From: SMYC01 sp963578475
GTDB lineage: Bacteria > Acidobacteriota > Vicinamibacteria > Marinacidobacterales > SMYC01
Direction: 5' to 3'
NCBI GenBank assembly: GCA_963578475.1
Contig: CAUZCL010000023.1
Span: 3,234-67,233, forward strand
Length of the DNA: 64,000 bases
This document shows positions 8,063 through 16,324 of this stretch, one piece after another. Below the pieces are notes generated by a model. It was given only the letters and a program-made list of their open reading frames with translations, did not search any database and had not been told where the DNA came from. Numbering within the stretch: the first letter of the stretch is position 1; each line of letters starts with the position of its first letter. The position numbers and the translations under genes were made by a program.

Positions 8063-10306
8063 ATGTGTAAGGCTGCTCTGAAGAGGAAGCTCCAAGCAAC
8101 TCTCATCTTGACGTTCGTGGCGTGCCACGGTGCTCTCGCCCTAGGCAGCGAGACTCCCGCGGCGACGACACGGGTCGCGGAAGCGGCCAAGACCGAGGAA
8201 GCTCCCGTCATCAATGGAAGGGTCGACGACGATCTCTGGCAAAAAGCCACGGTCATCACTGATTTCGTCCAAGCGGAGCGCTACGAAGGACAACCGGCCA
8301 CGGAGAAAACCGAAGTCCGGATCCTCTACGACGACCGGAACATTTATATTGGCGTCATCTGCTTCGATTCGGAGCCGAATCAGATCATCGTGACGGACGC
8401 ACGGCGCGATTCGAACCTCGACGACTCGGATTCATTTCGCATCATCTTCGACACCTATAATGACAAGCAAAATGGGTTCGTCTTCGGCACCAACCCTGCT
8501 GGCATCGAGTACGACGCCCAGGTAACGAACCAAGGGCAGGGCGGCGGAGGCGGCCCCGGTCGCGGAAGCGGGCGACGTTCCCAGGGCGGCGCCGGCGCTG
8601 GATTCAACTTGAACTGGGATACGAGCTTCACCGTCGCGACCGCCCGCGGCGACTATGGCTGGTCGGCCGAGTTCGCCATCCCCCTGCGCACGCTGCGCTA
8701 TGAGTCCGACAAACCTCAGACCTGGGGCTTGAACTTCCAAAGAAACGTGCGCCGCAAACGCGAAATCGTTTATTGGTCGCCGGTCTCGCGCATCTTCAAC
8801 CTCAACCGCGTCTCCTCCGCGGGCATTCTCGAAGGTCTCGAGCTGTCGACGCCACGGAACTTCAAAGTGACGCCCTATGCCTTGGGCGCGGGCGATCGCG
8901 ACTACGCCAACGCATCCACAAATAAAGACGCCGAGTGGGGGGTGGACGCCAAACTCGGCATTACGCCGGCCATGAATCTCGACCTCACCTACAACACCGA
9001 CTTCGCCCAAGTCGAAGTCGACGCCCAACAGGTTAACCTGACACGCTTCAACTTGTTCTTTCCGGAAAAGCGGCCCTTCTTTCTCGAGAACGCTGGGCAC
9101 TTCACCATGGGCCAGTCCCAAGCGGTAGAGCTGTTCTTCAGCCGCCGCATCGGCATCAGTGACGCGGGCGAGATCGTGCCGATCTTAGGCGGTGCCCGCT
9201 TGAGCGGCAAGCTCCGCGATTTCGACGTTGGCGTCATGAACATGCAAACCCAGGACAAAGCCGGGGTTGCGGTAGCCAACAACTACACCGTCGCGAGCGT
9301 GATCCGAGAATTCCCGAACCGCTCGCGCATTGGCGCGTTGTTCGTCAATCGAGTCGCGACCGGAGACTTGGCGGGTGAGAATGACTGGAACCGGACCTTC
9401 GGACTCGACGGCAAACTCGGTATCGGAGAAGCGTTTACCTTGACCGGCTTTGCCGCGCGGACCCAAACACCGGGCCTCGAAGGCGGCGAGCATGCCTTGA
9501 ACGCTCGCGCCGAATATCAGAGTACGAGAGGCCGCGTTTGGATGGGAGTGGCAGAAGTCGGCGAGAACTTCAACCCCGAGGTGGGTTTTCTGCGTCGCGA
9601 CGATTACCGCAGCATCAACACAGGGGTTTTCATGAACCTACGCCCCGACATCGAATGGTTGCGCGAGCTCCGACCCCACGTAACCTATAGCGGCTTCTGG
9701 GCTCTCGATGGCTTCAAGGAGACCGCAGACCTCCACTTCGATACCCATATCGATTTCGAGAACGGCGCTTTTTTCAGCCCCGCCGTCAATCGGCCGGTGG
9801 AAGGATTGAAAGAGTCTTTCGAGATCGCCGATGGGATCATCGTGCAGCCGGGAACCTATCAAAACTGGGAAATGGCGTGGCGGTGGAACACGAACCAAGC
9901 GGCGCCTGTGTCTTATTCAGGCAGCCTGCAGAATGGCGGCTTTCTCTCGGGCAGCAAGACCACCGTCGACACGACGATCAACTACCGCTACAAGTCGAAG
10001 ATCATCACGTCAGCGACATGGTCCTACAACGATGTCGATCTCGTCGAAGGAAGCTTCATCACCAATCTCGGCCAGTTCCGCATCAGCTACAACTTTTCCC
10101 CGCTTATCTACCTGCAAGCCTTCGTCCAATATAATGACAATCTCGACTTGTGGACATCGAACATCCGCTTCAGCTGGCTCAACACGGCGGGAACGGGCTT
10201 GTTCATCGTCTACAATAACGCCACAGGTTTGGGGAACGAGCGCTTTGGGCCGCAAAATCGAAGCTTCATCGTGAAATACAACTATCAATTCGACCTGCTC
10301 CATTGA
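8063..10306 (+). CDS. DUF5916 family protein with CBM9-like N-terminal domain
   Basis: 747 residues from the ATG at 8063; an upstream TTG at 8027 is possible but precedes the signal peptide awkwardly. Signal peptide: LQATLILTFVACHGALAL. A carbohydrate-binding-family-9-like beta sandwich follows (VINGRVDDDLWQKA... VRILYDDRNIYIGVICFDSEP, about residues 55-130), with a Gly-rich insertion near residues 165-185. The long DUF5916 region comes next (FNLFFPEKRPFFLEN, FFSRRIG), with barrel-like C-terminal strands ending FIVKYNYQFDLLH. Proteins of this type are common in Acidobacteriota and Bacteroidota and are probably outer-membrane located; their reaction is unknown. The lipoprotein gene downstream begins 35 bases later. 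Confidence 0.85.
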   Translation: MCKAALKRKLQATLILTFVACHGALALGSETPAATTRVAEAAKTEEAPVINGRVDDDLWQKATVITDFVQAERYEGQPATEKTEVRILYDDRNIYIGVICFDSEPNQIIVTDARRDSNLDDSDSFRIIFDTYNDKQNGFVFGTNPAGIEYDAQVTNQGQGGGGGPGRGSGRRSQGGAGAGFNLNWDTSFTVATARGDYGWSAEFAIPLRTLRYESDKPQTWGLNFQRNVRRKREIVYWSPVSRIFNLNRVSSAGILEGLELSTPRNFKVTPYALGAGDRDYANASTNKDAEWGVDAKLGITPAMNLDLTYNTDFAQVEVDAQQVNLTRFNLFFPEKRPFFLENAGHFTMGQSQAVELFFSRRIGISDAGEIVPILGGARLSGKLRDFDVGVMNMQTQDKAGVAVANNYTVASVIREFPNRSRIGALFVNRVATGDLAGENDWNRTFGLDGKLGIGEAFTLTGFAARTQTPGLEGGEHALNARAEYQSTRGRVWMGVAEVGENFNPEVGFLRRDDYRSINTGVFMNLRPDIEWLRELRPHVTYSGFWALDGFKETADLHFDTHIDFENGAFFSPAVNRPVEGLKESFEIADGIIVQPGTYQNWEMAWRWNTNQAAPVSYSGSLQNGGFLSGSKTTVDTTINYRYKSKIITSATWSYNDVDLVEGSFITNLGQFRISYNFSPLIYLQAFVQYNDNLDLWTSNIRFSWLNTAGTGLFIVYNNATGLGNERFGPQNRSFIVKYNYQFDLLH

Positions 10307-10341
10307 ACAAGCCCTTGTCCAACCTAGTAGGATCGCGGGCT

Positions 10342-11319
10342 GTGAAACGTTTCGCCATTCTTTTGCTCGCCGTCGGGCTCAGCGGGTCGGTGTCGTGCGT
10401 CTCCCGAAGGGTCGATGTGGTGCCGTTCCTGGCGCCGACGGAGAACGCGACGCTCGATCAGCTCGTCGCGCACATCAACGAGTGGCGCAAGATCGACTCG
10501 CTCGTGCTACGCGTCGATTTGCAGTTCGAGACAGTAGAAAAGGTGGAAAAGGGGGAGGGCCGTCAATACCGCACCGCCCAGGGGCGCCTCCTTCTGCAGC
10601 GTCCGAACCGCATCCGGCTGAGCATCGAGGCCCCGATCCTGAGCACCAATATCGCGGAGATGGCATCGGACGGCGAGCGTTTTCAGCTCTTGATCTATCC
10701 ACTCGACTACCGGGCTCTGATCGAGGGTCAGAACGACGCGAGCTATGGCGAAGAGGTGAGGAGGCTCGACCAGGACCCGGAGCTCAAGAAAGCGGGGCCT
10801 ATCGTCAACATCCGGCCACAACACTTCACGGATGCGTTCCTTCTCTCCCCTCTCCCCGTCGACGATCCCTACACGGTCGCATTCCTTCAAGAAGAGCACG
10901 TCATCGAGGCGGATCGGCGTCCAGGGGCGAAGAAGAACAGCCAAGTCAAGAAGAGCTACTACGTGGTCACAGTCCTCCGCCTCGGTGAGAACGCGCCGCG
11001 AGCTCGCTATTGGTTCGACCGCAGCTCAGAGCTCTTGGTGAGACGCCAGCAGGCCTACGACGCCGAGGGGCGCCTCGTCGCCGATATCGATTACACGAAT
11101 TACTTGCCGCCTCGAGGCGAGGCCGGCCCCCGAATCGCCTCTCGCGTCCGCATCGAGCGTCCTTACGACAACTACACGCTTGTCGTGAACGTGAGAAACG
11201 ACGACATCATGATCAATCGCGATCTTCCCGATACGGCTTTCGTAATCACAGCGCCCGCCGCCTGGGGCGACTCACTGCGCCGCATCAACCTCGACAAGCA
11301 AAACGATACTTCGCCCTGA
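10342..11319 (+). CDS. putative lipoprotein with LolA/DUF4292-like fold
   Basis: I choose the GTG at 10342 (MKRFAILLLAVGLSGSVSC), which gives a lipoprotein-type signal with Cys at about residue 19. A TTG overlapping the DUF5916 stop (10303) is an alternative. The mature part (about 305 residues) is rich in alternating beta strands: LVLRVDLQFETVE, GRLLLQRPNRIRLSIEAP, RYWFDRSSELLVRRQQAYDAEGRLVADIDY. This resembles the outer-membrane lipoprotein-sorting/DUF4292 architecture, a half-barrel that holds lipid acyl chains. It lies directly downstream of the DUF5916 gene and is likely co-transcribed. The exact family is not certain, and a role in envelope lipid or lipoprotein handling is inference. 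Confidence 0.6.
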   Translation: MKRFAILLLAVGLSGSVSCVSRRVDVVPFLAPTENATLDQLVAHINEWRKIDSLVLRVDLQFETVEKVEKGEGRQYRTAQGRLLLQRPNRIRLSIEAPILSTNIAEMASDGERFQLLIYPLDYRALIEGQNDASYGEEVRRLDQDPELKKAGPIVNIRPQHFTDAFLLSPLPVDDPYTVAFLQEEHVIEADRRPGAKKNSQVKKSYYVVTVLRLGENAPRARYWFDRSSELLVRRQQAYDAEGRLVADIDYTNYLPPRGEAGPRIASRVRIERPYDNYTLVVNVRNDDIMINRDLPDTAFVITAPAAWGDSLRRINLDKQNDTSP

Positions 11320-11322
11320 AGA

Positions 11323-12450
11323 TCAGCGGCGCCCGATCCTGACGTTCCGGTAAATGACGCCGACGATGGCCTCCGCGCGCTCTTGGACGCCGAGCTCGAT
11401 CCAGTGGTCTCTCGGGGAGTAGCTCGGGCCGTAACTGGTGCTCATGATCACACGCCCGTCCAGAAACACCCGGGCCTGGTTACCGCCGCCACCGGGGCCC
11501 CACTCGACGCGCCAGCGATAAGCGTGGCTCGGATTCCAGTCGAGAAAATCCCAGCCCACGTCGTGCTGCTCGCCGTTCGCAATGAAACGCATCCGGACAT
11601 AAGGCGAGTTGTGGCCTTGGGTGTCGAGCTTCCGAATATGCACCCGGAACGGGTTCTCGCGATAGGCGCCCCGCGACGGGTCCCACATCCCCAGGAGCGA
11701 GAAGGCATCGCGCTCTGGATTGCGCGGCGTCAGATTGGTGTTCTCCCATTCGACGAAACCGCTTCGGATCGTCGGCACGACGTATCGGATATAGTTTCCA
11801 CGATGCCGCACCTGCCAGCCCGACCCGGTGAACCTACCACCGGAAACCTGGCCGACCGAGCCCCCATTCGTGAGCGGATCGGAAATCTCCGACGAGCCCG
11901 ACGGCCCGGGTGGGCTAGGAGTGGGGCTCGGGCTCGATCCGATGAAGACATCCGAAATGGGCGAGAAAGGGCCTGGCCCTTGCGCACCGGTCGCGCGCGC
12001 GCGCCAGAAATAGCGCCCCGCTCCAAGCGCCGGAGTCACCTCCCACGTCGTTGTCCCTCCTGATCCTTGAGGGAAGCCGGAAATCTCCGCGGCCATTTGG
12101 GAGAAGGCGTCGTTGGTCGACATTTGAAACGCATAGGTGAGCGCGTATCCGTCTGACACGCTCGCGTTGCGAACCGTCAACGGGGGCGTGGTATCTGCAG
12201 TGGACGCACCCGGCAGCGGATCCAAGATTGTCGGAGCACCGACACCGTTCACGGAACCGCCCGCCGGTGGCGCCGGCGTGGTTCCTCCCGCGGAAACGGT
12301 GGAGCCCGGCTGGACGGTAGCGACACTCGAAGAACCTGTGAGCGGTACGGGGTCCGGATCCTCGAGGCTCTTGCAGCCGGCCGGGATCGACGCGGCGACG
12401 ACGAGCATGAAGAGAAATAAAGCTCTAGCGTTTTGTTCTTGCTGGTTCAT
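11323..12450 (-). CDS. secreted lipoprotein with concanavalin/LamG-like C-terminal domain
   Basis: 375 residues starting at the ATG at 12450; the frame is open upstream but without protein-like sequence. The lipobox is SIPAGC, with Cys at residue 26. A Ser/Thr/Pro/Gly-rich linker follows (about 30-75). Next comes a fibronectin-like segment of the kind that captures 'TYAFQMSTNDAFS...YFWRARATGAQGPG' repeats (about 80-160), another Pro/Ser linker, and a C-terminal beta sandwich (about 195-375) with YVRMRFIANGEQHDV and FLDGRVIMSTS, typical of lectin-like domains. It is probably displayed on the outer membrane and may bind glycans. It converges on the upstream lipoprotein gene with 3 bases between the two stops. 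Confidence 0.65.
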   Translation of the reverse strand: MNQQEQNARALFLFMLVVAASIPAGCKSLEDPDPVPLTGSSSVATVQPGSTVSAGGTTPAPPAGGSVNGVGAPTILDPLPGASTADTTPPLTVRNASVSDGYALTYAFQMSTNDAFSQMAAEISGFPQGSGGTTTWEVTPALGAGRYFWRARATGAQGPGPFSPISDVFIGSSPSPTPSPPGPSGSSEISDPLTNGGSVGQVSGGRFTGSGWQVRHRGNYIRYVVPTIRSGFVEWENTNLTPRNPERDAFSLLGMWDPSRGAYRENPFRVHIRKLDTQGHNSPYVRMRFIANGEQHDVGWDFLDWNPSHAYRWRVEWGPGGGGNQARVFLDGRVIMSTSYGPSYSPRDHWIELGVQERAEAIVGVIYRNVRIGRR

Positions 12451-12633
12451 TGAGTCGGCTCGCGACAGGGTAGACGAACGAACGCCGACATGGAGCACGT
12501 CGCCACGGGCGAGGGTACGGCGTACGTTCTTCGGCCGGACGCATTCGGCTGCATCGATTTCTTCCGACTTATTCTTTGATATGAGAAAAGACAATCATAG
12601 CATTCTGCCTGGCTACGTAAAGGAGTAAAAACG

Positions 12634-12690
12634 ATGAGCGCAATGTGGATTGATGAGGCTTCGGTGGCGGCGGCGGCGAAAGAAAGATAA
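12634..12690 (+). CDS. possible 18-residue leader peptide
   Basis: A short frame (MSAMWIDEASVAAAAKER) has a strong ribosome-binding site, AAAGGAG, about 9 bases before its ATG. It ends 30 bases before the oxidoreductase start at 12721. The good translation signal and position are the only support; it may be a leader peptide, a cryptic small protein, or chance. Confidence 0.25.
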   Translation: MSAMWIDEASVAAAAKER

Positions 12691-12720
12691 ATGGTAATGT
12701 GGTGACTGCGAAGGCACGCA

Positions 12721-14580
12721 ATGAAACATCGTGATCGAGAGCTCGGCATGGATTGCGCGATTACGCGTCGCGACTTTTTGAACGGCGTGAGCGTGGCCGT
12801 GGGAGGGAGCCTCCTCGCGGGCCCGCTCGCTCGCTTCGGCAACGCGGCCAGGGCCTATCCTCCGGCACTTACAGGAATGCGCGGAAGCCACGACGGCTCC
12901 TGGGAGGTCGCGCACGGCATGCGGGACGGCCGCACCTGGGAAGGAGCAGATACCGGCGAGTCCTACGATCTCGTCGTCGTGGGCGGCGGCATCAGCGGCT
13001 TGTCGGCCGCCTATTTCTATCGTAAAGCGATGGGCCACGACGCCCGCATCCTCGTCATCGACAACCATGACGACTTCGGCGGGCACGCGAAGCGGAACGA
13101 GTTCGTGCACGAAGGCCGCACCTTCATCGGCTATGGCGGAACGCAGTCGATTGACACGCCGTCGGGTTACAGCGCGGAAGCAATGGGGCTCTTGAAAGAG
13201 CTCGGCGTCGATATCGAGCGCTTCTATACGGCTTTCGACCGCGAGCTCTATTCATCGCTCGATTTGAGCCGCGGCGTATTTTTCGACAAAGAGACCTTCG
13301 GCGAAGACCGACTCGTCGCGCAGCCTCGTGGCTCGTCCACCGAAGACTTCGCGAAACAGACGCCTCTATCTGCGCATGCCCAAACAGACCTCGTCCGACT
13401 CTCCGAAGAAGTCATCGATTACATGCCGGGGCTGACGGAGGACGAGAAGAAGACCAAGCTCGCTAAAACGAGCTACCTCGCCTTTCTCGAGGACTACGCC
13501 AAAGTGCAGGGAGAGGTCGTGAAATATCTCTACACCCGTCCACACGGGCTCTTCGCGATGGGCATCGACGGCGTGCCGGCGCTCGATTGCTGGGCTCTAG
13601 GCTATCCCGGCTTTCAGGGGATGGGGCTCACTCGAGGCGACGCGCCCGGCCTGAGCGCCACGGCGAAGCCGAAGCCGAGAGAGCCATACATTTTCCACTT
13701 CCCCGACGGCAACGCATCCATCGCACGCCTCTTGGTTCGAAGCCTCGTTCCTGGCGCCGCAACCGGACACACGATGGAGGACATCGTCACCGCACGGATG
13801 GATTACGAGAAGCTCGACGCGGACGGCGCAAAGGTTCGCATCCGCTTGAGCAGCACCGTCGTTTCAGTGAAGCAAACCGCATCGGAAGCGCAGGTCACCT
13901 ATGTGCGCAACGGCGGCGCGGAGACCGTCCGTGCCAGCTTCGTCGTCTTGGCTTGCTGGCACGCTGTGATCCCTTCGCTGTGCCCAGAGCTTCCCAAGGA
14001 GCAAAAAGACGCGCTCCTTTACGGCCCCAAGGTTCCACTCGTTTATACGAACGTTCTCATCCGCAACTGGACTTCGTTCGCGAGGCTAGGCGTCAACAGC
14101 ATCTACTGTCCTGGCAGCTACAATGTTGGGATCAGCCTCGATTTTCCGGTCAGCCTTGGGTCCTATGAGCATTCGAGGACACCGGAAGATCCGATCGTGC
14201 TCCATTTGACGAAGACGCCGTGTCATCCTGGCGGGAGCTCACGGGAGCAACACGCGGCCGGCCGCTACGAGCTTTCCTCGACGAGCTTCGAGACTTTCGA
14301 GAGGAAAACGCGCGAACAGCTCGGAAGCGCACTCGCAGGCGGCGGGCTCGATCCCGCGCGCGATATCCTCGCCATGACGGTCAACCGATGGCCTCACGGC
14401 TACGCTTATGAATACAACTCGCTATGGGATCTGCCGTTTCCGCCGGGTACAGCCCCCTGCGAGATCGCAAGGCAGCCCTTCGGTAGAATTCACATCGCGA
14501 ACTCGGATGCGGAGGCTTACGCTTATACGGACGCCGCCATCAATCAGGGCTACCGTGCGGTCCGCGAGATCGTCGCCTAG
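12721..14580 (+). CDS. Tat-exported FAD-dependent oxidoreductase, spermidine-dehydrogenase-like
   Basis: 619 residues. A twin-arginine signal is clear (ITRRDFLNGVSVAVGGSLLAG), followed by the FAD-binding Rossmann motif VVVGGGISGLSAAYFY (about residue 84 on) and GGHAKRNEF after the first beta-alpha-beta unit. The length, the linker (MRGSHDGSWEVAHGMRDG) and the C-terminal FAD contact (IHIANSDAEAYAYTDAAINQGYRAV) match the group that includes bacterial spermidine dehydrogenase. It would oxidise an amine in the periplasm. Downstream are a second FAD amine/amino-acid oxidase (broken) and an ALDH7 aldehyde dehydrogenase, consistent with amine oxidation to an aldehyde and then an acid. Substrate not determined. 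Confidence 0.75.
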   Translation: MKHRDRELGMDCAITRRDFLNGVSVAVGGSLLAGPLARFGNAARAYPPALTGMRGSHDGSWEVAHGMRDGRTWEGADTGESYDLVVVGGGISGLSAAYFYRKAMGHDARILVIDNHDDFGGHAKRNEFVHEGRTFIGYGGTQSIDTPSGYSAEAMGLLKELGVDIERFYTAFDRELYSSLDLSRGVFFDKETFGEDRLVAQPRGSSTEDFAKQTPLSAHAQTDLVRLSEEVIDYMPGLTEDEKKTKLAKTSYLAFLEDYAKVQGEVVKYLYTRPHGLFAMGIDGVPALDCWALGYPGFQGMGLTRGDAPGLSATAKPKPREPYIFHFPDGNASIARLLVRSLVPGAATGHTMEDIVTARMDYEKLDADGAKVRIRLSSTVVSVKQTASEAQVTYVRNGGAETVRASFVVLACWHAVIPSLCPELPKEQKDALLYGPKVPLVYTNVLIRNWTSFARLGVNSIYCPGSYNVGISLDFPVSLGSYEHSRTPEDPIVLHLTKTPCHPGGSSREQHAAGRYELSSTSFETFERKTREQLGSALAGGGLDPARDILAMTVNRWPHGYAYEYNSLWDLPFPPGTAPCEIARQPFGRIHIANSDAEAYAYTDAAINQGYRAVREIVA

Positions 14581-14623
14581 CCTCTAAAGTTAGATTTAAT
14601 CGAAAGCAGCTATAGTTTGCATC

Positions 14624-15907
14624 ATGACGGCCGCACCCAACGACAGCTACTGGACCTCTGCGATCGAACAAGCCCAAGCCAATCTCGAGCCGGCACTCGA
14701 CGGCGCCCACACCGCGGACGTCGTTTGCGTGGGAGGCGGCTATACGAGCCTGGTTACAGCCTATCTTCTGAAAAAGAGGGACCCAAGCCTCGACGTGGTG
14801 ATCCTCGAGGGTAATCATGTCGGCTTCGGCTCCTCGGGCCGAAACGGCGGGATGGTGCTCCACGAGCCCCATCTCGAGCGCCTCCCGAAGCACGGGGCCC
14901 ATACGATTCGTTTTACTTATGACGAGACGGTCGCGCGATCGACTTCATCGATGAGCTCGAGCGCACCGGCTATCTCGAGATCGCACTCAATTCTTTTCAC
15001 CGCAAAGAGCAGGCCGCCAAACAGAAGGCTTGCCGCGAGATCGGTATCGAGCTCGACGTTCTCGACGAGACCGCAATGCAGCAGACGATCCAGAGCGAGC
15101 GTTTCACGGGCGCGCTCGTCTATCCGAAAGCGGCCATGCTCCACCCTGGCAAATATGTGGCGGGCCTGAAAAGCGCCGTGCTCCGCCGCGGCGTGCGTCT
15201 CTACGAGAACAGCCCCGTTCAAAGGGTTCGGCCGGAGAGTAGCGCGGTTACGGTCGCAACCGCCGCCGGTTCCATTTCGGCGGCGAAGCTCGTTCTCGGC
15301 TTGAATGCCTACCATCCCGCCAGCGGTATCGGGATCGTGCGCGACCGCGCGGTCACGCTCTTCTCGTTCATCATTTTGACCGAGCCCCTCTCGGAGCGGC
15401 ATTGGAAGGTCATCGGCTGGCGCGGACGGGAGGGCTATACCGATGCCCGGCGCGATCATAATTACGTGCGCTTGACCGGCGATCGCATCTTGTTCGGCGG
15501 CCGGGTGCAGTATCACTTCGGCCTCGAATCGCCGCCGGAGATCGACAAGATATTTGCGAGGCTCCATGAGACGCTCCTCGAGACGTTTCCGAGCCTGCAC
15601 GACATCGCGATCACGCGCCGATGGTGTGGGCCTGTCGCGATCACGTGGAGACGAACGCCCATGATCGCGAGCCGTGAGAACGACGACCTATGGTTCGCGC
15701 TCGGCTATTCGGGAATGGGCGTGTCGCTCGCCACGCTCTGCGGCCGTGCGCTCGGATCTCGTCACGGGTCGCGAACAACCTTGGTCCGATCTGCTCTATT
15801 TGAAAGACCCGCTGATGCCTCTACCGCCCGAGCCGCTGCGTTTCATCGGTTTCAAAGCCGGGTATCTCGGTATGCGCTTCATGGATTACGTCGAACGCTT
15901 CCGCTAG
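14624..15907 (+). pseudogene. frameshifted DAO-family FAD oxidoreductase (PuuB / L-pipecolate oxidase type)
   Basis: Read through two frameshifts, the gene encodes about 428 residues of a D-amino-acid-oxidase-fold flavoprotein. The N-terminus has VVCVGGGYTSLVTAYLLKK (FAD Rossmann) and GFGSSGRNGGM, as in PuuB and related oxidases. Near 14935 the frame shifts; AIDFIDELERTGYLEIAL resumes one frame over and continues through FSFIILTEPLS and GRILFGG-like sequence to GYSGMGVSLATLCGRA. Near 15755 it shifts again and ends SDLVTGREQPWSDLLYLKDP...MDYVERFR. Position before ALDH7 and total length fit an AmaA-like L-pipecolate oxidase (inference) as well as gamma-glutamylputrescine oxidase. Either decay or two sequencing indels would explain it. 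Confidence 0.75.
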
Positions 15908-15983
15908 ATGCGTGCCTTCCAAACTACACTTGCGGTGGATTTCTTCCACCTCTATGATGGAGTGACTCGTTAGGATTTGTGTT

Positions 15984-16006
15984 GACCGCGCAAATGTTTC
16001 GCGGTC
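15984..16006. promoter_or_regulatory. inverted repeat (hairpin or operator)
   Basis: GACCGCG (15984-15990) and CGCGGTC (16000-16006) form a perfect 7-base stem with a 9-base spacer, in the gap after the broken oxidase gene. It could be a weak terminator or a regulator site. No U-tract follows. Confidence 0.3.
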
Positions 16007-16022
16007 TTCAACGCCCAAAAAG

Positions 16023-16259
16023 CATGGCCACAGAGACACCGAGACACAGAGACACAGAGACACAGAGAAAATCAAAACACTGTTCGTTCCCACGCTCCAT
16101 TCGCCCAGTCACGGGTTGCACGGAGCGACGAAATCTCCAATTGGTTCGCCGACGGGTTGTACCCATCGTGGAGCATTCTTGCCGCTAGCAAGGGGGACCA
16201 CAGAGAAAAGGCAGAGTCCACGGAGCTGGTCGTCGCTTTTCTCTGTGCCTCTGTGGCCA
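16023..16259. repeat. MITE-like element with CACAGAG terminal inverted repeats
   Basis: The left end begins GGCCACAGAG (about 16026) and continues as iterated ACACAGAG units to AGAGAAAA (16070). The right end ends CTCTGTGCCTCTGTGGCC, the reverse complement of GGCCACAGAGGCACAGAG. A further internal CCACAGAGAAAAGG (16198-16211) faces the right end and could form a local hairpin with CTTTTCTCTGTG (16236-16247). Between the ends lie about 130 bases without a gene. The whole resembles a small non-autonomous palindromic element. Aldehyde dehydrogenase translation could formally extend into it, but its true start is downstream. Confidence 0.55.
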
Positions 16260-16324
16260 ATCCCTTTCTTGGTCGCGGCTACGCCGCGCTATGGTTGGAT
16301 CTATTCAACAGGAGTGAGTGTGCC

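Noticed and set aside
16028..16070. CRISPR-like array of ACACAGAG units
   Set aside because: Units are contiguous with no spacers; it is part of a palindromic element.
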